From positions 62,001 through 126,000 of the forward strand of contig JAUIJL010000015.1 in assembly GCA_030431255.1 (NCBI GenBank): a stretch of 64,000 nt of DNA, in the 5' to 3' direction. A program made the translations under genes and the position numbers. This stretch comes from Thermoanaerobaculia bacterium (GTDB lineage Bacteria; Acidobacteriota; Thermoanaerobaculia; Multivoradales; J023). Within the stretch, counting starts at the first letter, position 1. The number at the start of each line of letters is the position of its first letter. Below the pieces are notes generated by a model. It searched no databases. It had not been told where the DNA came from and was given only the letters and a program-made list of their open reading frames with translations. Positions 8,579 through 17,604 of this stretch are shown here, in pieces.

Positions 8579-9811
8579 TCACAAGTCGTTCTCTTCTGCG
8601 TCGGACACGGCTCGGACGTCCCCGAGGGGAGGCGAATCTTCTTCGATAAGAAAGTAGAAGATGAGGGCGACCAGGGTCAAGCAGATCAGGGGAATCGAGA
8701 AGCCGATTCGGGTGGAGGTCCACAGCTCGGCGACCTGCCCCACCGACCAGGGAACGCAAGCACCGCCGAGGCCCGAGGCGGCAAAGATCCAGCCCGTGTT
8801 GTCGGTTCTCAGGCGCTCCGCTCTCTGGGTCATGAACGAGACCGTCAAAGGGAATAGGGGTGCCAGACCGAAACCGACGAGGCCGGCGGCGATCCAAGTC
8901 ACTGAAAGCTCCGGTATCAAGAGCACTAAGGCCGTGCCGAAGACGGCTAGCCCGAGGCAGAGCGCGAAGAGGCGATGCTCGGTCATGCGGCGCAAGAAGG
9001 ACGCGGTCAGGCCGCGACCGATCAGCAGGGCTGCCCAAAAGGTGGAGCCGATCAGCAGGGCGACTTTCGAAGCCTCGGCTTCGAGCTCCGCCGCCAGGCT
9101 GACCAGCCACCCGCCGAAGGTGGCCTCGGTGCCCACATAGAAGAAGAAAACCGTGGCGAAGGGCAATAGGGCGATGAAGTCGGAATGTCTGCCGGTGGGT
9201 CGTGGGCTTGTGGCGGTGTCCGCGCTGTCCTTTGCGGGGCCGGGATCGCGGCTCGATCGGCCGGCGGGGGTAGGTGGAACCGGCACCCGTAGCAACGGCA
9301 GCGCCACCAAGAGGCTGGCCGCGCCGATCCAAGCCACGGGAATTCGCAGGGAGAGCCGGCCCGCGACCAAAGCCAGCAAGAGGGGCAGGCCGGTGGCGCC
9401 GATGCCCCAGATCAAATTGACCTTGGCCAGGGCGGCTCCCCGGTTCTCGGGGTCATCGTAGGCAATTCTGAGGTTGGTGGCGGGAATAGCGCTGCCGAGA
9501 CCCAAGCCGACCAGAGACGCGGCCGCCAAGGCCAGACCGGGTCCGCCGAGGGCGAGCAGCAACAAACCGATCCCCATCAGCGCATATCCCCCCGGCAGGG
9601 ACCAATCCAAGCGTTGGGTGGACAACACCGAGCCGAAAGCGCTGCCGATGAATTGGGCCGCAAACAACCAAGAAATTTGCCCGGCTCCCATCGACCAGGC
9701 CTCCTGAAGCTCGGGAAGGATGGGGCCGAGGGTCACGGTGGCGGCACCCGTGAGCACAAACGCGGAGCTCAAAAGCACGAAACGCCCTCGGCGATCGAGG
9801 GTCCCGGTCAT
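8579..9811 (-). CDS. MFS transporter, sugar-type (FucP/FHS-like)
   Basis: This 410-residue inner-membrane protein has about twelve hydrophobic helices and a central cytoplasmic loop rich in Pro/Arg/Ser (about residues 180-208). The N-terminal half carries LGLGSAIPATNLRIAYDDPENRGAALAKVNLIW in pieces that resemble the FucP/FHS subfamily of sugar-proton symporters. The start overlaps the lacI stop as ATGA, so the two are coupled. Substrate cannot be read from the sequence; an oligosaccharide or monosaccharide released by the GH3 enzyme fits the context. About 60 bases separate it from the TPR gene downstream. Confidence 0.85.
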   Translation of the reverse strand: MTGTLDRRGRFVLLSSAFVLTGAATVTLGPILPELQEAWSMGAGQISWLFAAQFIGSAFGSVLSTQRLDWSLPGGYALMGIGLLLLALGGPGLALAAASLVGLGLGSAIPATNLRIAYDDPENRGAALAKVNLIWGIGATGLPLLLALVAGRLSLRIPVAWIGAASLLVALPLLRVPVPPTPAGRSSRDPGPAKDSADTATSPRPTGRHSDFIALLPFATVFFFYVGTEATFGGWLVSLAAELEAEASKVALLIGSTFWAALLIGRGLTASFLRRMTEHRLFALCLGLAVFGTALVLLIPELSVTWIAAGLVGFGLAPLFPLTVSFMTQRAERLRTDNTGWIFAASGLGGACVPWSVGQVAELWTSTRIGFSIPLICLTLVALIFYFLIEEDSPPLGDVRAVSDAEENDL

Positions 9812-10977
9812 CTAGGATCGTCGCTGAGCAGGAGCGGAGTCGTGGTCGGAGACGCCACCGAGGGGTGGGGCGACGGGGGTTTCATCTGAATTTCTTTGGG
9901 CGGAGGGCCTGTGGTTCCCCTGACAATGAGCTCCGGGCTTACATGGATCGATGAGGGGAAATCCTCGTTACCGCCGAGCCGTTGCAACAGCGTTCGGCTG
10001 GCGATCTCGCCCATCTGCGCCAGGGGCTGGCGGATGGTGGTCAAACCCGGATTGTGAAAGGCGGCGCTTTCGATATCGTCGAAGCCGATGACCGAAATGT
10101 CGCCGGGAATGCTCATGTCGGCGTCGAGGAAAGCGCGCATCGCACCGATTGCCGAGACGTCGTTGAAGGCCATCAGCGCGGTGAACGGGCTGCCGGAGGC
10201 GAGGAGCTGTTGGCCGAACGCATAACCCTCGGCATAACCCTGTTGGGGCGTGAAGACCTGAGCCGATAGGTCACCGCTCAGCTGGGGGGTCAGGTCCGGT
10301 CGAAGCTCGATGTCGAGCAGGTGGGCGGAACGCTCGATAGAGGCCCAACGATCCTCCGTATCCGCACTGCCGGGGTGACCTTTGAAGAACGCGATTCGCT
10401 CGTGGCCCAGGTCTACTAAATGCTTCATTGCCAAATGGATGGCGTCGTCGTGGTCGATCACCACGTTGGTCACGCCGGGCAGCTCCTTGTGGCCGGCCAC
10501 CGCCACGGTGGGGATCGGTGGCTCCTCGTTCAGCTGGGTCGCAATCGTCAGCAGACCCTCCACCGAGCGATCCTGTAGGAGCTGGATGTATTTCTCCAAC
10601 AAGCCCTCTTTGGAGCGGTGGGAGGCGATCAAATAGAAGTAGCCCGCTTCCAGCAGATGCCCCTCGATGCCGTTGATGACCCCCACGGCATAGCCGCCGA
10701 TGATTTCAGGCACGATCACACCCACTGAAAAGCTGCGCTGATTCCTCAGGGATCTGGCCAAGAAATTCGGCCGGTAGCCGAGCTCCTTGGCGGCGCGGAA
10801 GATTCTCTCTTGGGTTTCCTGAGGAATCGATTTCGCCACTGGCGAGCCGTTGAGGACGATCGAAATGGTCGCAGGGGAAAGCTTGACGTGCTCCGCTAGA
10901 GTTTTCAGCGTCACGTTCTTGCCGCGCTTTCCTTTCGCAGCTTTCGCAGCCTTTGTCTTTTTTGCTTCGGTGGTCAT
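9808..10977 (-). CDS. LacI-family transcriptional regulator
   Basis: This 389-residue repressor has a Lys/Ala-rich N-terminal extension of about 20 residues. A LacI helix-turn-helix follows (VTLKTLAEHVKLSPATISIV, with the hinge region RPNFLARSLRNQ), then a periplasmic-binding-protein-like effector domain (GVIVPEI, VIDHDDAIH, DISVIGFDDIE). A Pro/Ser-rich tail of about 25 residues is unusual. It heads a six-gene leftward operon and faces the TonB receptor gene across a 206-bp region with two candidate operators, so it probably controls both arms. The effector is likely a sugar connected with the GH3 enzyme. Confidence 0.93.
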   Translation of the reverse strand: MTTEAKKTKAAKAAKGKRGKNVTLKTLAEHVKLSPATISIVLNGSPVAKSIPQETQERIFRAAKELGYRPNFLARSLRNQRSFSVGVIVPEIIGGYAVGVINGIEGHLLEAGYFYLIASHRSKEGLLEKYIQLLQDRSVEGLLTIATQLNEEPPIPTVAVAGHKELPGVTNVVIDHDDAIHLAMKHLVDLGHERIAFFKGHPGSADTEDRWASIERSAHLLDIELRPDLTPQLSGDLSAQVFTPQQGYAEGYAFGQQLLASGSPFTALMAFNDVSAIGAMRAFLDADMSIPGDISVIGFDDIESAAFHNPGLTTIRQPLAQMGEIASRTLLQRLGGNEDFPSSIHVSPELIVRGTTGPPPKEIQMKPPSPHPSVASPTTTPLLLSDDPR

Positions 10978-11049
10978 TTTTCTAGTGTGCCAGGAGAATT
11001 CCGGTCTATCAAGGGAATCTTGACCCTGCCGTATCCGACGAAGGAGCTT

Positions 11050-11063
11050 AGCAAAACGATTCA
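11050..11063. promoter_or_regulatory. Candidate LacI operator, upstream site
   Basis: The sequence AGCAAAACGATTCA shares the core AAAACGATT with a second site at 11121-11136. It lies 17 bases upstream of a TTGACA -35 box and 73 bases before the lacI start. The central CG with A/T-rich arms is characteristic of LacI-family operators. No other copy was noticed elsewhere in the window. Confidence 0.55.
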
Positions 11064-11079
11064 GTAGAAGAATAAAGAC

Positions 11080-11110
11080 TTGACAAAGGCCGTGGTCGTT
11101 GGTCTACCAT
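11080..11110 (+). promoter_or_regulatory. Sigma-70-type promoter of the TonB receptor gene
   Basis: A consensus -35 box TTGACA at 11080-11085 is followed, after 17 bases, by TCTACC (11103-11108) or, after 19 bases, by TACCAT (11105-11110). Transcription would begin near 11115-11118, inside or next to the downstream operator. This layout suits repression by a LacI-type protein. Confidence 0.5.
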
Positions 11111-11120
11111 CTAGAAGTCA

Positions 11121-11136
11121 GCTAAAACGATTTAAC
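11121..11136. promoter_or_regulatory. Candidate LacI operator, downstream site
   Basis: The core TAAAACGATTTA (11123-11134) is a near-perfect palindrome centred on CG; only the bases flanking the centre break symmetry. It falls at the predicted transcription start of the TonB receptor gene and repeats the AAAACGATT core of the site at 11050. The two cores are 71 bp apart, close to seven helical turns, which would allow looping by a tetrameric repressor. Confidence 0.62.
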
Positions 11137-11183
11137 GGATGGCGAGCAGTTGATGGGTCACCATCCACACTGGAGGCGGGGCT

Positions 11184-14100
11184 ATGCGTACCTGGTCAGC
11201 GATAGTTGTAGCGCTCTCGATCCTCCTCTCGGCCCCCGCGTTTGCACAGCGGCATTCCGCCAGCATCCGCGGAACGATCACCGATCCCAGCGGTGCTTTG
11301 GTCGAGGGAGCAAAAATCACGGCGATCAACGCCGACACCGGTCTCACCCGGGAAACCCGATCGAATAGCTCGGGCATTTTCGTATTCGGCGATTTGCCGG
11401 TCGGCCCTTACGTGGTCGAGGTGGAGAAAGCGGGTTTTCGGTCCGTCGTGGTATCCAATGTGGTGCTCAACGTGGCTGACAACCGCCAAGTCGACGCGAA
11501 GCTCGAGGTGGGTGAGGTCACCGACGAGGTGACTGTGCAAGCCTCTTCCACCACGGTGGAAACCATCGGTGGCGAGGTCGCGGGCCTGATCACCGGTGAG
11601 CAGGTACGTGAGCTGCCCCTCAACGGACGCAATTTCGTCCAGCTGACCCAGCTGATGCCGGGCGTCGCCAGCCCGGAGGGATTCGACACCAAGAATAAGG
11701 GTCTCTTGGGTGGTGTCGACATGTCGGTCTCCGGTAGCGCGACCACCGGCAACCTGTGGACCCTAGATGGCGCCAACAACAATGACGTCGGCTCCAACCG
11801 CACGATTTTGATTTATCCGTCCGCGGATGTGATCGAGGAATTCAAGATTCACCGCAACAGCTATGGCGCCGAGTTCGGCGGTGCCGGTGGCGCGGTGGTC
11901 AATGTGGTGACCCGCGGCGGCGGCAACCAATACAGCGGCAGCGTCTACTACTTCACCCGCGACGACGCATGGGCCGAAACCAACTTCTTCCTCGAGGAAG
12001 CCGGTCTCGACAAAGAAAATCTCGCCCGTGACGACTACGGCTACACCATCGGTGGCCCGATCATCAAAGACAAGCTGCACTTCTTCGCTTCCCAAGAGTG
12101 GAATATCGAGGACCGCGGCATTGTGCGCTCGGGTTTCGTGCCCACAGCGGCCGAGCGCAGCGGCGACTTTTCAGGCCCGGGGATTCCGGGATGCACCAGC
12201 CCGGTGCCCATCGATCCGCTGACCGGCAATCCGTTTCCCAACAACATGATTCCTTCGGATCGTCTGAACCCCGGCGGCCAAGGGATGCTCAATCTCTATC
12301 CCTTGCCGAACGTGACTCCGGGTCCCGGCAGCTGCCGCAACTACGTGGAGGCAGTGGACACGGGTATCGATTGGAAGCAAGCCAACTTGCGTCTCGACTA
12401 CAACGTCAACGATCGCACCCGCCTGATGATGCGCTACACCGAGGACGATTGGGACAACTCGGCGCCCAATGCCGGTGAATCGAACGGCCTTTGGGGTGAC
12501 GATCCCTTCCCGGCGGTGGACTCCACTTGGAATCAGCCCAGCCGCTCGATCGTCGCGCAGCTCAATCAAACCTTGGGCGCCAACGCGGTCAACACTTTGC
12601 AGTATTCCGACTCGGGCAATGAGATCGAGATTTCCCGGGGCGGCACGAATCCGGCTCTCAACAACGAGATCAACAGCAACATTCCGAGCATCTTCGACGA
12701 CAAAACCGGTGGCGGCGACCGCAGCCATCCGGTGTTCTGGGGCGGCGCCGGCTACGACGCCCTGTGGAATATCGCGCCTTGGACCAACGAGCAAGATCTC
12801 AAGGTGCTCAAAGACGATTACCAACAGGTTTTCGGCGACCATTGGTTCAAAGCCGGTGTGCTCTACAGCGACAACATCAAACGCGAGAACATCGGTGGTG
12901 CGTCCGCTTTCGAGAGCCCGCAATTCTGGGGCGCCGCCGGCCTCAACGGCTGGGGAGCGACCACCGGCAACGTGCTGGCGGATTTCCTCTTGGAAGACAT
13001 GACCTTCGGATTTAGCGAAAATGGTTTCCAGCCGGATCCGACCATCGAATGGCAGGATTTCGAGTTTTATGTTTCTGATTCGTGGAAGATCTCTTCCAGC
13101 GTTACCCTCGACTACGGAATTCGCTACTCCCGTTACTTCGAGCCCACGGTGGAGAACAACGCCATCGCCAGCTTCGATCCGGACTCCTTCGATCCCGCCC
13201 TCGGAGGTGACCCGTGCAACGGCTTGTTGCTGCCGCCGGATCAGGTGGATGCTTGCCGCGCCGCCGGCTTCCAAGGCGGAGCTGCCGGCCCCAACGACTC
13301 GTTGATCAATAAGGACGACGACAATTTCGCGCCGCGTTTGGGCCTGGCTTGGGACGTCTTCGGTGACGGCCGCTCGGCCCTCCGGGCCGGATTCGGTCAG
13401 TTCTACCAACGGGATCGCGTCGGCATCTTGCTCGACTTCGCCGGCAGCCCGCCGTTCGTGCCCAACCAATCAGGCATCCGCTATCTAGGCAGCGCGGAGG
13501 AGCCTTGTGGCGGTTGCTTCAACGTCAGCTTCGGTGTGCCGACCCGCGGGTTCGCCCTGGACTCGGAGACTCCGTACAACCTCCAATGGAATCTGACTTG
13601 GGAGCAACGCTTGGGTCAGAATTCCACCATCGAGGTGGGTTATGTGGGCAGCCGTGGCAAGCACCTGACCCGCCGTTCCGACATCAATCAGGTGCCGTCG
13701 GGCGACCAAAACGGCAACGGGATCAACGATCGTCTGGAATACGTCCGTAACAACGGCGACCCGGGCGCTCTTGCCGCCTTGCGACCGTTCTCGGCCTTCG
13801 GTGACGCCGGAATCCTCTATTGGGAGCACGATGGCGAATCTGAGTACCACTCGCTGCAGAGCCAATTTATGACTCGATTCGGACAAGGGTCCTCCTTCCA
13901 AGCCTCCTACACGTGGTCGAGCTTCAAGGCAAACGATCCGCTGGACGATTCCGGTGCCGGCACCTTCGACGGTCAGATCTTGGATCGCGATGACCCGAAT
14001 TCGAGCTACGGCTATGCCGGCTTGCACCGCGAGCACGTCTTCAACGCCAGCCTGCTGTGGAACCTGCCCGGATTCGAGGGCTCCTCGTCGCTGACCCGCG

Positions 14101-14636
14101 CTGTGTTGGGCGGATGGCAAGTGGGCACGGTGGTGGCTTACGCTTCCGGTCAGGCTCTAACCGTGACCACCGGCTCTCTGCCGGTCGTCAACGGTCCTTC
14201 CGGCACGGGCTTCACGGACAACCAGCGGCCGAATCGAGTGGCGGGTGTCTCCTGCCGCGGCGGCGGCTCGGCCACCCAATGGCTGAATCCCAACGCGTGG
14301 ACCCTGACCGGATTCCAATTGGGCACCATCGGCAGCGCCGAGGTGGGCGAGTGTGAGGGACCAGACTTCTTCCAAGTCGATCTCTCGCTCTACAAGAACA
14401 TTCGCATCACCGATCGCCTGCAAGGTCAATTCCGGATCGAGGTCTTCAACCTCTTCAACCGGGACAACTTCGTGGACGTGGACACGGTCCTGGATCCGTC
14501 CGCGATTACCTTGGACACCGCCGACTTGGCGGACGCTACCCAGATCACCGGTTTCACCTTGCCCAGCACCTTTGGTCAGGCGAGGGGCGTCCGGGATCCT
14601 CGACAGGTCCAGCTGGGCTTCAAGCTCTCCTGGTAA
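11184..14636 (+). CDS. Oar-like TonB-dependent outer-membrane receptor with carboxypeptidase-regulatory-like N-terminal domain
   Basis: This 1150-residue protein has a signal peptide (AIVVALSILLSAPAFA). A carboxypeptidase-regulatory-like beta-sandwich follows, about residues 24-105, with IRGTITDPSGALVEGAKI. Next comes a plug domain (RELPLNGRNFVQLTQLMPGV, VNVVTRGGGNQYSGSVYYF), then a long beta-barrel ending in the aromatic residue of QLGFKLSW. This is the acidobacterial Oar/TonB architecture, thought to import large substrates such as oligosaccharides using TonB energy. Codon 1 is ATG with GGAGG seven bases upstream. It is the first gene of the rightward arm, directly behind the LacI-type operator and promoter. 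No SusD gene is nearby, unlike Bacteroidota loci. Confidence 0.93.
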   Translation: MRTWSAIVVALSILLSAPAFAQRHSASIRGTITDPSGALVEGAKITAINADTGLTRETRSNSSGIFVFGDLPVGPYVVEVEKAGFRSVVVSNVVLNVADNRQVDAKLEVGEVTDEVTVQASSTTVETIGGEVAGLITGEQVRELPLNGRNFVQLTQLMPGVASPEGFDTKNKGLLGGVDMSVSGSATTGNLWTLDGANNNDVGSNRTILIYPSADVIEEFKIHRNSYGAEFGGAGGAVVNVVTRGGGNQYSGSVYYFTRDDAWAETNFFLEEAGLDKENLARDDYGYTIGGPIIKDKLHFFASQEWNIEDRGIVRSGFVPTAAERSGDFSGPGIPGCTSPVPIDPLTGNPFPNNMIPSDRLNPGGQGMLNLYPLPNVTPGPGSCRNYVEAVDTGIDWKQANLRLDYNVNDRTRLMMRYTEDDWDNSAPNAGESNGLWGDDPFPAVDSTWNQPSRSIVAQLNQTLGANAVNTLQYSDSGNEIEISRGGTNPALNNEINSNIPSIFDDKTGGGDRSHPVFWGGAGYDALWNIAPWTNEQDLKVLKDDYQQVFGDHWFKAGVLYSDNIKRENIGGASAFESPQFWGAAGLNGWGATTGNVLADFLLEDMTFGFSENGFQPDPTIEWQDFEFYVSDSWKISSSVTLDYGIRYSRYFEPTVENNAIASFDPDSFDPALGGDPCNGLLLPPDQVDACRAAGFQGGAAGPNDSLINKDDDNFAPRLGLAWDVFGDGRSALRAGFGQFYQRDRVGILLDFAGSPPFVPNQSGIRYLGSAEEPCGGCFNVSFGVPTRGFALDSETPYNLQWNLTWEQRLGQNSTIEVGYVGSRGKHLTRRSDINQVPSGDQNGNGINDRLEYVRNNGDPGALAALRPFSAFGDAGILYWEHDGESEYHSLQSQFMTRFGQGSSFQASYTWSSFKANDPLDDSGAGTFDGQILDRDDPNSSYGYAGLHREHVFNASLLWNLPGFEGSSSLTRAVLGGWQVGTVVAYASGQALTVTTGSLPVVNGPSGTGFTDNQRPNRVAGVSCRGGGSATQWLNPNAWTLTGFQLGTIGSAEVGECEGPDFFQVDLSLYKNIRITDRLQGQFRIEVFNLFNRDNFVDVDTVLDPSAITLDTADLADATQITGFTLPSTFGQARGVRDPRQVQLGFKLSW

Positions 14637-14990
14637 CCCGTCGCGCGGCAACGTATCGCGGAATAGATTCGAGCATCGGTTCCGCCAACAAAGTTAGGTG
14701 CTAGGTACAGGGTCGCTCCCGGGGCGCAATTCACGGCTTCGGGTCGGCCCAGGCTCAGGCGGAAGGTCGAGGGTGCTGACCGAGACGATTCCCCACGAGC
14801 CGAGCCCGTTTGGGCGCTTCACAACTTCGGATCCTGGGTGGTCGCTTCGGAGCCCACCCACCCAGGGTCCTCTTTCTTTGCTCGAAATTTCCTCGAATCC
14901 CTTCTCCGGCGTCTCTCGGTGCATCAAAGCACCGCCCCATTCCAGTCCATCCTCAGTGTGAAATAGATCCTCTGCCGACGGAGCTTTGTC
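14637..14990. other. Intergenic region between receptor and GH3 genes (354 bp)
   Basis: The only clear structure is the terminator-like hairpin near 14833-14880. The last 100 bases lead to the GH3 start, with GGAG eight bases before its ATG. I see no convincing -35/-10 pair and no copy of the AAAACGATT operator core. Confidence 0.4.
14833..14880 (+). terminator. Terminator-like hairpin after the TonB receptor gene
   Basis: CCTGGGTGG (14833-14841) pairs perfectly with CCACCCAGG (14858-14866), with a 16-base loop. A pyrimidine-rich stretch with several T residues (GTCCTCTTTCTTTG) follows. It lies about 200 bases after the receptor stop, so it could separate receptor and glucosidase transcription. 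The T-run is interrupted, so it may act weakly. Confidence 0.45.
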
Positions 14991-17576
14991 ATGAATATGT
15001 GGAAGCCAAGGTTGCTCGTGCTCGTGCCCCTGGTCTTTTTGATTGCCGCTTGTACCTCTCCCGAGGCCGACGAATCCTCGGATCAAGACTCCTCTGAAAG
15101 CGCGCGAGGGGAGGCTGAGTCGGTGGCCACGGTGCATCCCGATCAATGGCCTGATCTCGAGAGCCCGGTGGGGCTCGACGACGACATCGAGAAGCGGATC
15201 TCCAACTATCTCGACGCGATGAGCGATGAGGAGAAAGTCGGGCAGATTATCCAAGGCGAAATCCGTCACACCACTCCGGAGGACGCCCGGAAATACCATC
15301 TCGGCTCGGTGCTCAACGGTGGGGGCTCTTTCCCCAACAACGAAAAGCACTCGACGCCCCAGGATTGGCTCGACCTCGCCGACGCCTATTGGGAGGCGTC
15401 CACCGACACCAGCGACGGCGGTCAGGGCATTCCGCTGATCTGGGGTGTCGATGCGGTGCACGGTCACAACAATGTGATCGGGGCTACGCTCTTTCCTCAC
15501 AACATAGGTCTCGGAGCCGCCAAAGACGCGGATTTGATGCGCCGGATCGGTGAGGTCACCGCGGCGGAGGTGTTGGCGACCGGCCTGGACTGGAATTTCG
15601 GCCCGACGCTGGCCGTGCCCCGGGATGATCGCTGGGGTAGGGCCTACGAAGGATATTCCGAGCATCCGGAGATTGTCGCCGAGCTGGGGGCCGCGATGGT
15701 CGAAGGGCTGCAAGGCAAGGTCGGCAGCGACGAATTTTTGTCCAAGAACAAGATCATTTCCACCGCCAAGCATTTCCTCGGCGACGGTGGGACCCACACG
15801 GGCAAAGACCAGGGTGATACCCGTGCGACGGAAGCCGAGCTGCGGGACATCCACGGCGCCGGCTATGTCACCGCTTTGAACGCGGGTGTCCAGACGGTGA
15901 TGGCTTCGTTCAACAGCTGGCACGGCCGAAAGCTGCACGGTCACGGCCCTCTGCTGACCGATGTGCTCAAGGGTCAGATGGGTTTTGACGGTTTCGTGGT
16001 CGGTGATTGGAACGGTCACGGCCAGCTTCCGGATTGCACCAATGGAAATTGCTCGGCCGCGTTCCTGGCGGGTGTCGACATGTTCATGGTGCCCGAGGAT
16101 TGGAAAGAGCTCTACGGCAACCTGCTGGACCAAGTGAAATCCGGAGAGATTCCCCGGGAACGGCTGAACGAGGCGGTGCGTCGGATTTTGCGGGTGAAGC
16201 TGCGGGCGGGTTTGCTCGACCGGGGCAAGCCCAGCGAGCGGGCCGTGTCCGCGGATTTAGGCATCATCGGCTCGGAGGGGCATCGAGCGGTCGCCCGTGA
16301 GGCGGTGCGCAAGAGTCTCGTCTTGATCAAGAACAACGGCTCTGTGCTGCCGATCGATCCGGGCGCCGAGATTCTGGTGGCCGGAAGCGGTGCCGACAAC
16401 ATCGGCCAACAAAGCGGTGGTTGGACCATCACTTGGCAGGGCACCGGCAATCAAAATGCCGAATTCCCCGGCGGCTCGTCGATTTGGGACGGCATTGAAG
16501 AAGCGGTGCAGGCGGCCGGAGGCAAGGCGACCCTTTCCGCCGACGGCAGCTACGACCAAAAGCCCGATGTGGCGATTGTGGTCTACGGCGAGGAGCCCTA
16601 CGCGGAATTCCAAGGAGATCGGGACTCCGTGGCCTACGAAGGTCCCGGGCTCGATCTGTTGAAGAAGCTCCAGGCCGACGGCATCCCGACGGTCTCGGTC
16701 TTCATCTCCGGTAGGCCCATGTGGGTGAATCCCCATCTCAATGCGTCCGACGCCTTTGTCGCCGCTTGGCTGCCGGGTTCCGAGGGCGCGGGAGTCGCCG
16801 ATGTGCTGCTCAAGTCTAACGACGGATCCTTGGCTTACGACTTCCAAGGCAAGCTTTCCTTCTCTTGGCCGGCCGATCCGTCCCATGCGGTGGTCAATCA
16901 CGGAGTCGACACCAAGAAACCGCTCTTCCCGTTCGGCTACGGTGGCTCCTACGCCGAGGAAATTGCCGTGGATCAGCTGCCGGAAACGATCGAAGAGGTC
17001 GAGGTCGGCGACAGCGCGAAGGTCTACTTCGATGGTGGGCCCGTGCCCCCTTGGAAGCTTTACCTCGGCGACGAAACCGATTGGCGAGTTCCGGCTCCCG
17101 GAGCCCTTGCCACGACCCGCACGTCGCAGCGTTTGAAGCTGCGGGTCGCGGACCGCCGGGTTCAGGAGGATGCTCGCTCCGTGCGCTGGCACTTCCCCGG
17201 CACCGAGGCGGTCGTTTACCTGCAGAGTGAGAATCCCGTCGATTTGGAGCGGGAGTCCAATGGTGGTTTGGCCCTTTCCTTCGATGTCTACATCGAGGAG
17301 GCGCCCACGGACAAAGTGACCTTGGCCATGGGCTGCGGCGGCGACGCGTGTGGCGGTGAGCTGGATATGACCGAAATGTTGTCCGGGTTGCCCTTGGAGT
17401 CGTGGCAAACCCTGAGATTCAGTCTGCGTTGCTTCGCCGACGCGGGCATGAATATGAACAACGTCGAAATACCCTTCCGGGTCGGCACCGAAGGCACCCT
17501 GGCCATGCGCTTCTCAGACGTCAAGCTGGTGACGGCGTCCGAGGGCAATGCGTTGTGTCCGGGGAATGATGGCTGA
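14991..17576 (+). CDS. Glycoside hydrolase family 3 exo-beta-glucosidase, lipoprotein
   Basis: This 861-residue enzyme begins with a lipoprotein signal (LVFLIAAC, lipobox cysteine near residue 21) and an acidic Ser/Glu/Asp linker, so it is anchored to a membrane facing outward. The GH3 barrel follows, with ISTAKHFLGDGGT and the nucleophile Asp339 in GFVVGDWNG. The second alpha/beta domain carries VVYGEEPYAEFQGD (residues 531-541), the region that provides the acid/base glutamate in plant-type exo-glucanases. The last ~200 residues form a beta-sandwich like the C-terminal domain of marine ExoP-type 1,3/1,4-beta-glucan glucohydrolases. It should release glucose from beta-glucans or cello-oligosaccharides. 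The SGLT-type symporter gene starts 28 bases downstream. Confidence 0.92.
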   Translation: MNMWKPRLLVLVPLVFLIAACTSPEADESSDQDSSESARGEAESVATVHPDQWPDLESPVGLDDDIEKRISNYLDAMSDEEKVGQIIQGEIRHTTPEDARKYHLGSVLNGGGSFPNNEKHSTPQDWLDLADAYWEASTDTSDGGQGIPLIWGVDAVHGHNNVIGATLFPHNIGLGAAKDADLMRRIGEVTAAEVLATGLDWNFGPTLAVPRDDRWGRAYEGYSEHPEIVAELGAAMVEGLQGKVGSDEFLSKNKIISTAKHFLGDGGTHTGKDQGDTRATEAELRDIHGAGYVTALNAGVQTVMASFNSWHGRKLHGHGPLLTDVLKGQMGFDGFVVGDWNGHGQLPDCTNGNCSAAFLAGVDMFMVPEDWKELYGNLLDQVKSGEIPRERLNEAVRRILRVKLRAGLLDRGKPSERAVSADLGIIGSEGHRAVAREAVRKSLVLIKNNGSVLPIDPGAEILVAGSGADNIGQQSGGWTITWQGTGNQNAEFPGGSSIWDGIEEAVQAAGGKATLSADGSYDQKPDVAIVVYGEEPYAEFQGDRDSVAYEGPGLDLLKKLQADGIPTVSVFISGRPMWVNPHLNASDAFVAAWLPGSEGAGVADVLLKSNDGSLAYDFQGKLSFSWPADPSHAVVNHGVDTKKPLFPFGYGGSYAEEIAVDQLPETIEEVEVGDSAKVYFDGGPVPPWKLYLGDETDWRVPAPGALATTRTSQRLKLRVADRRVQEDARSVRWHFPGTEAVVYLQSENPVDLERESNGGLALSFDVYIEEAPTDKVTLAMGCGGDACGGELDMTEMLSGLPLESWQTLRFSLRCFADAGMNMNNVEIPFRVGTEGTLAMRFSDVKLVTASEGNALCPGNDG

Positions 17577-17604
17577 TCGCATTGATCGAATCAGGAGAAG
17601 TTGA

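Noticed and set aside
8520-9332. N-terminal extension of the 750-residue TPR protein
   Set aside because: The extra frame overlaps the MFS gene and encodes Arg/Pro-rich sequence of out-of-frame type; the signal peptide begins at 8519.
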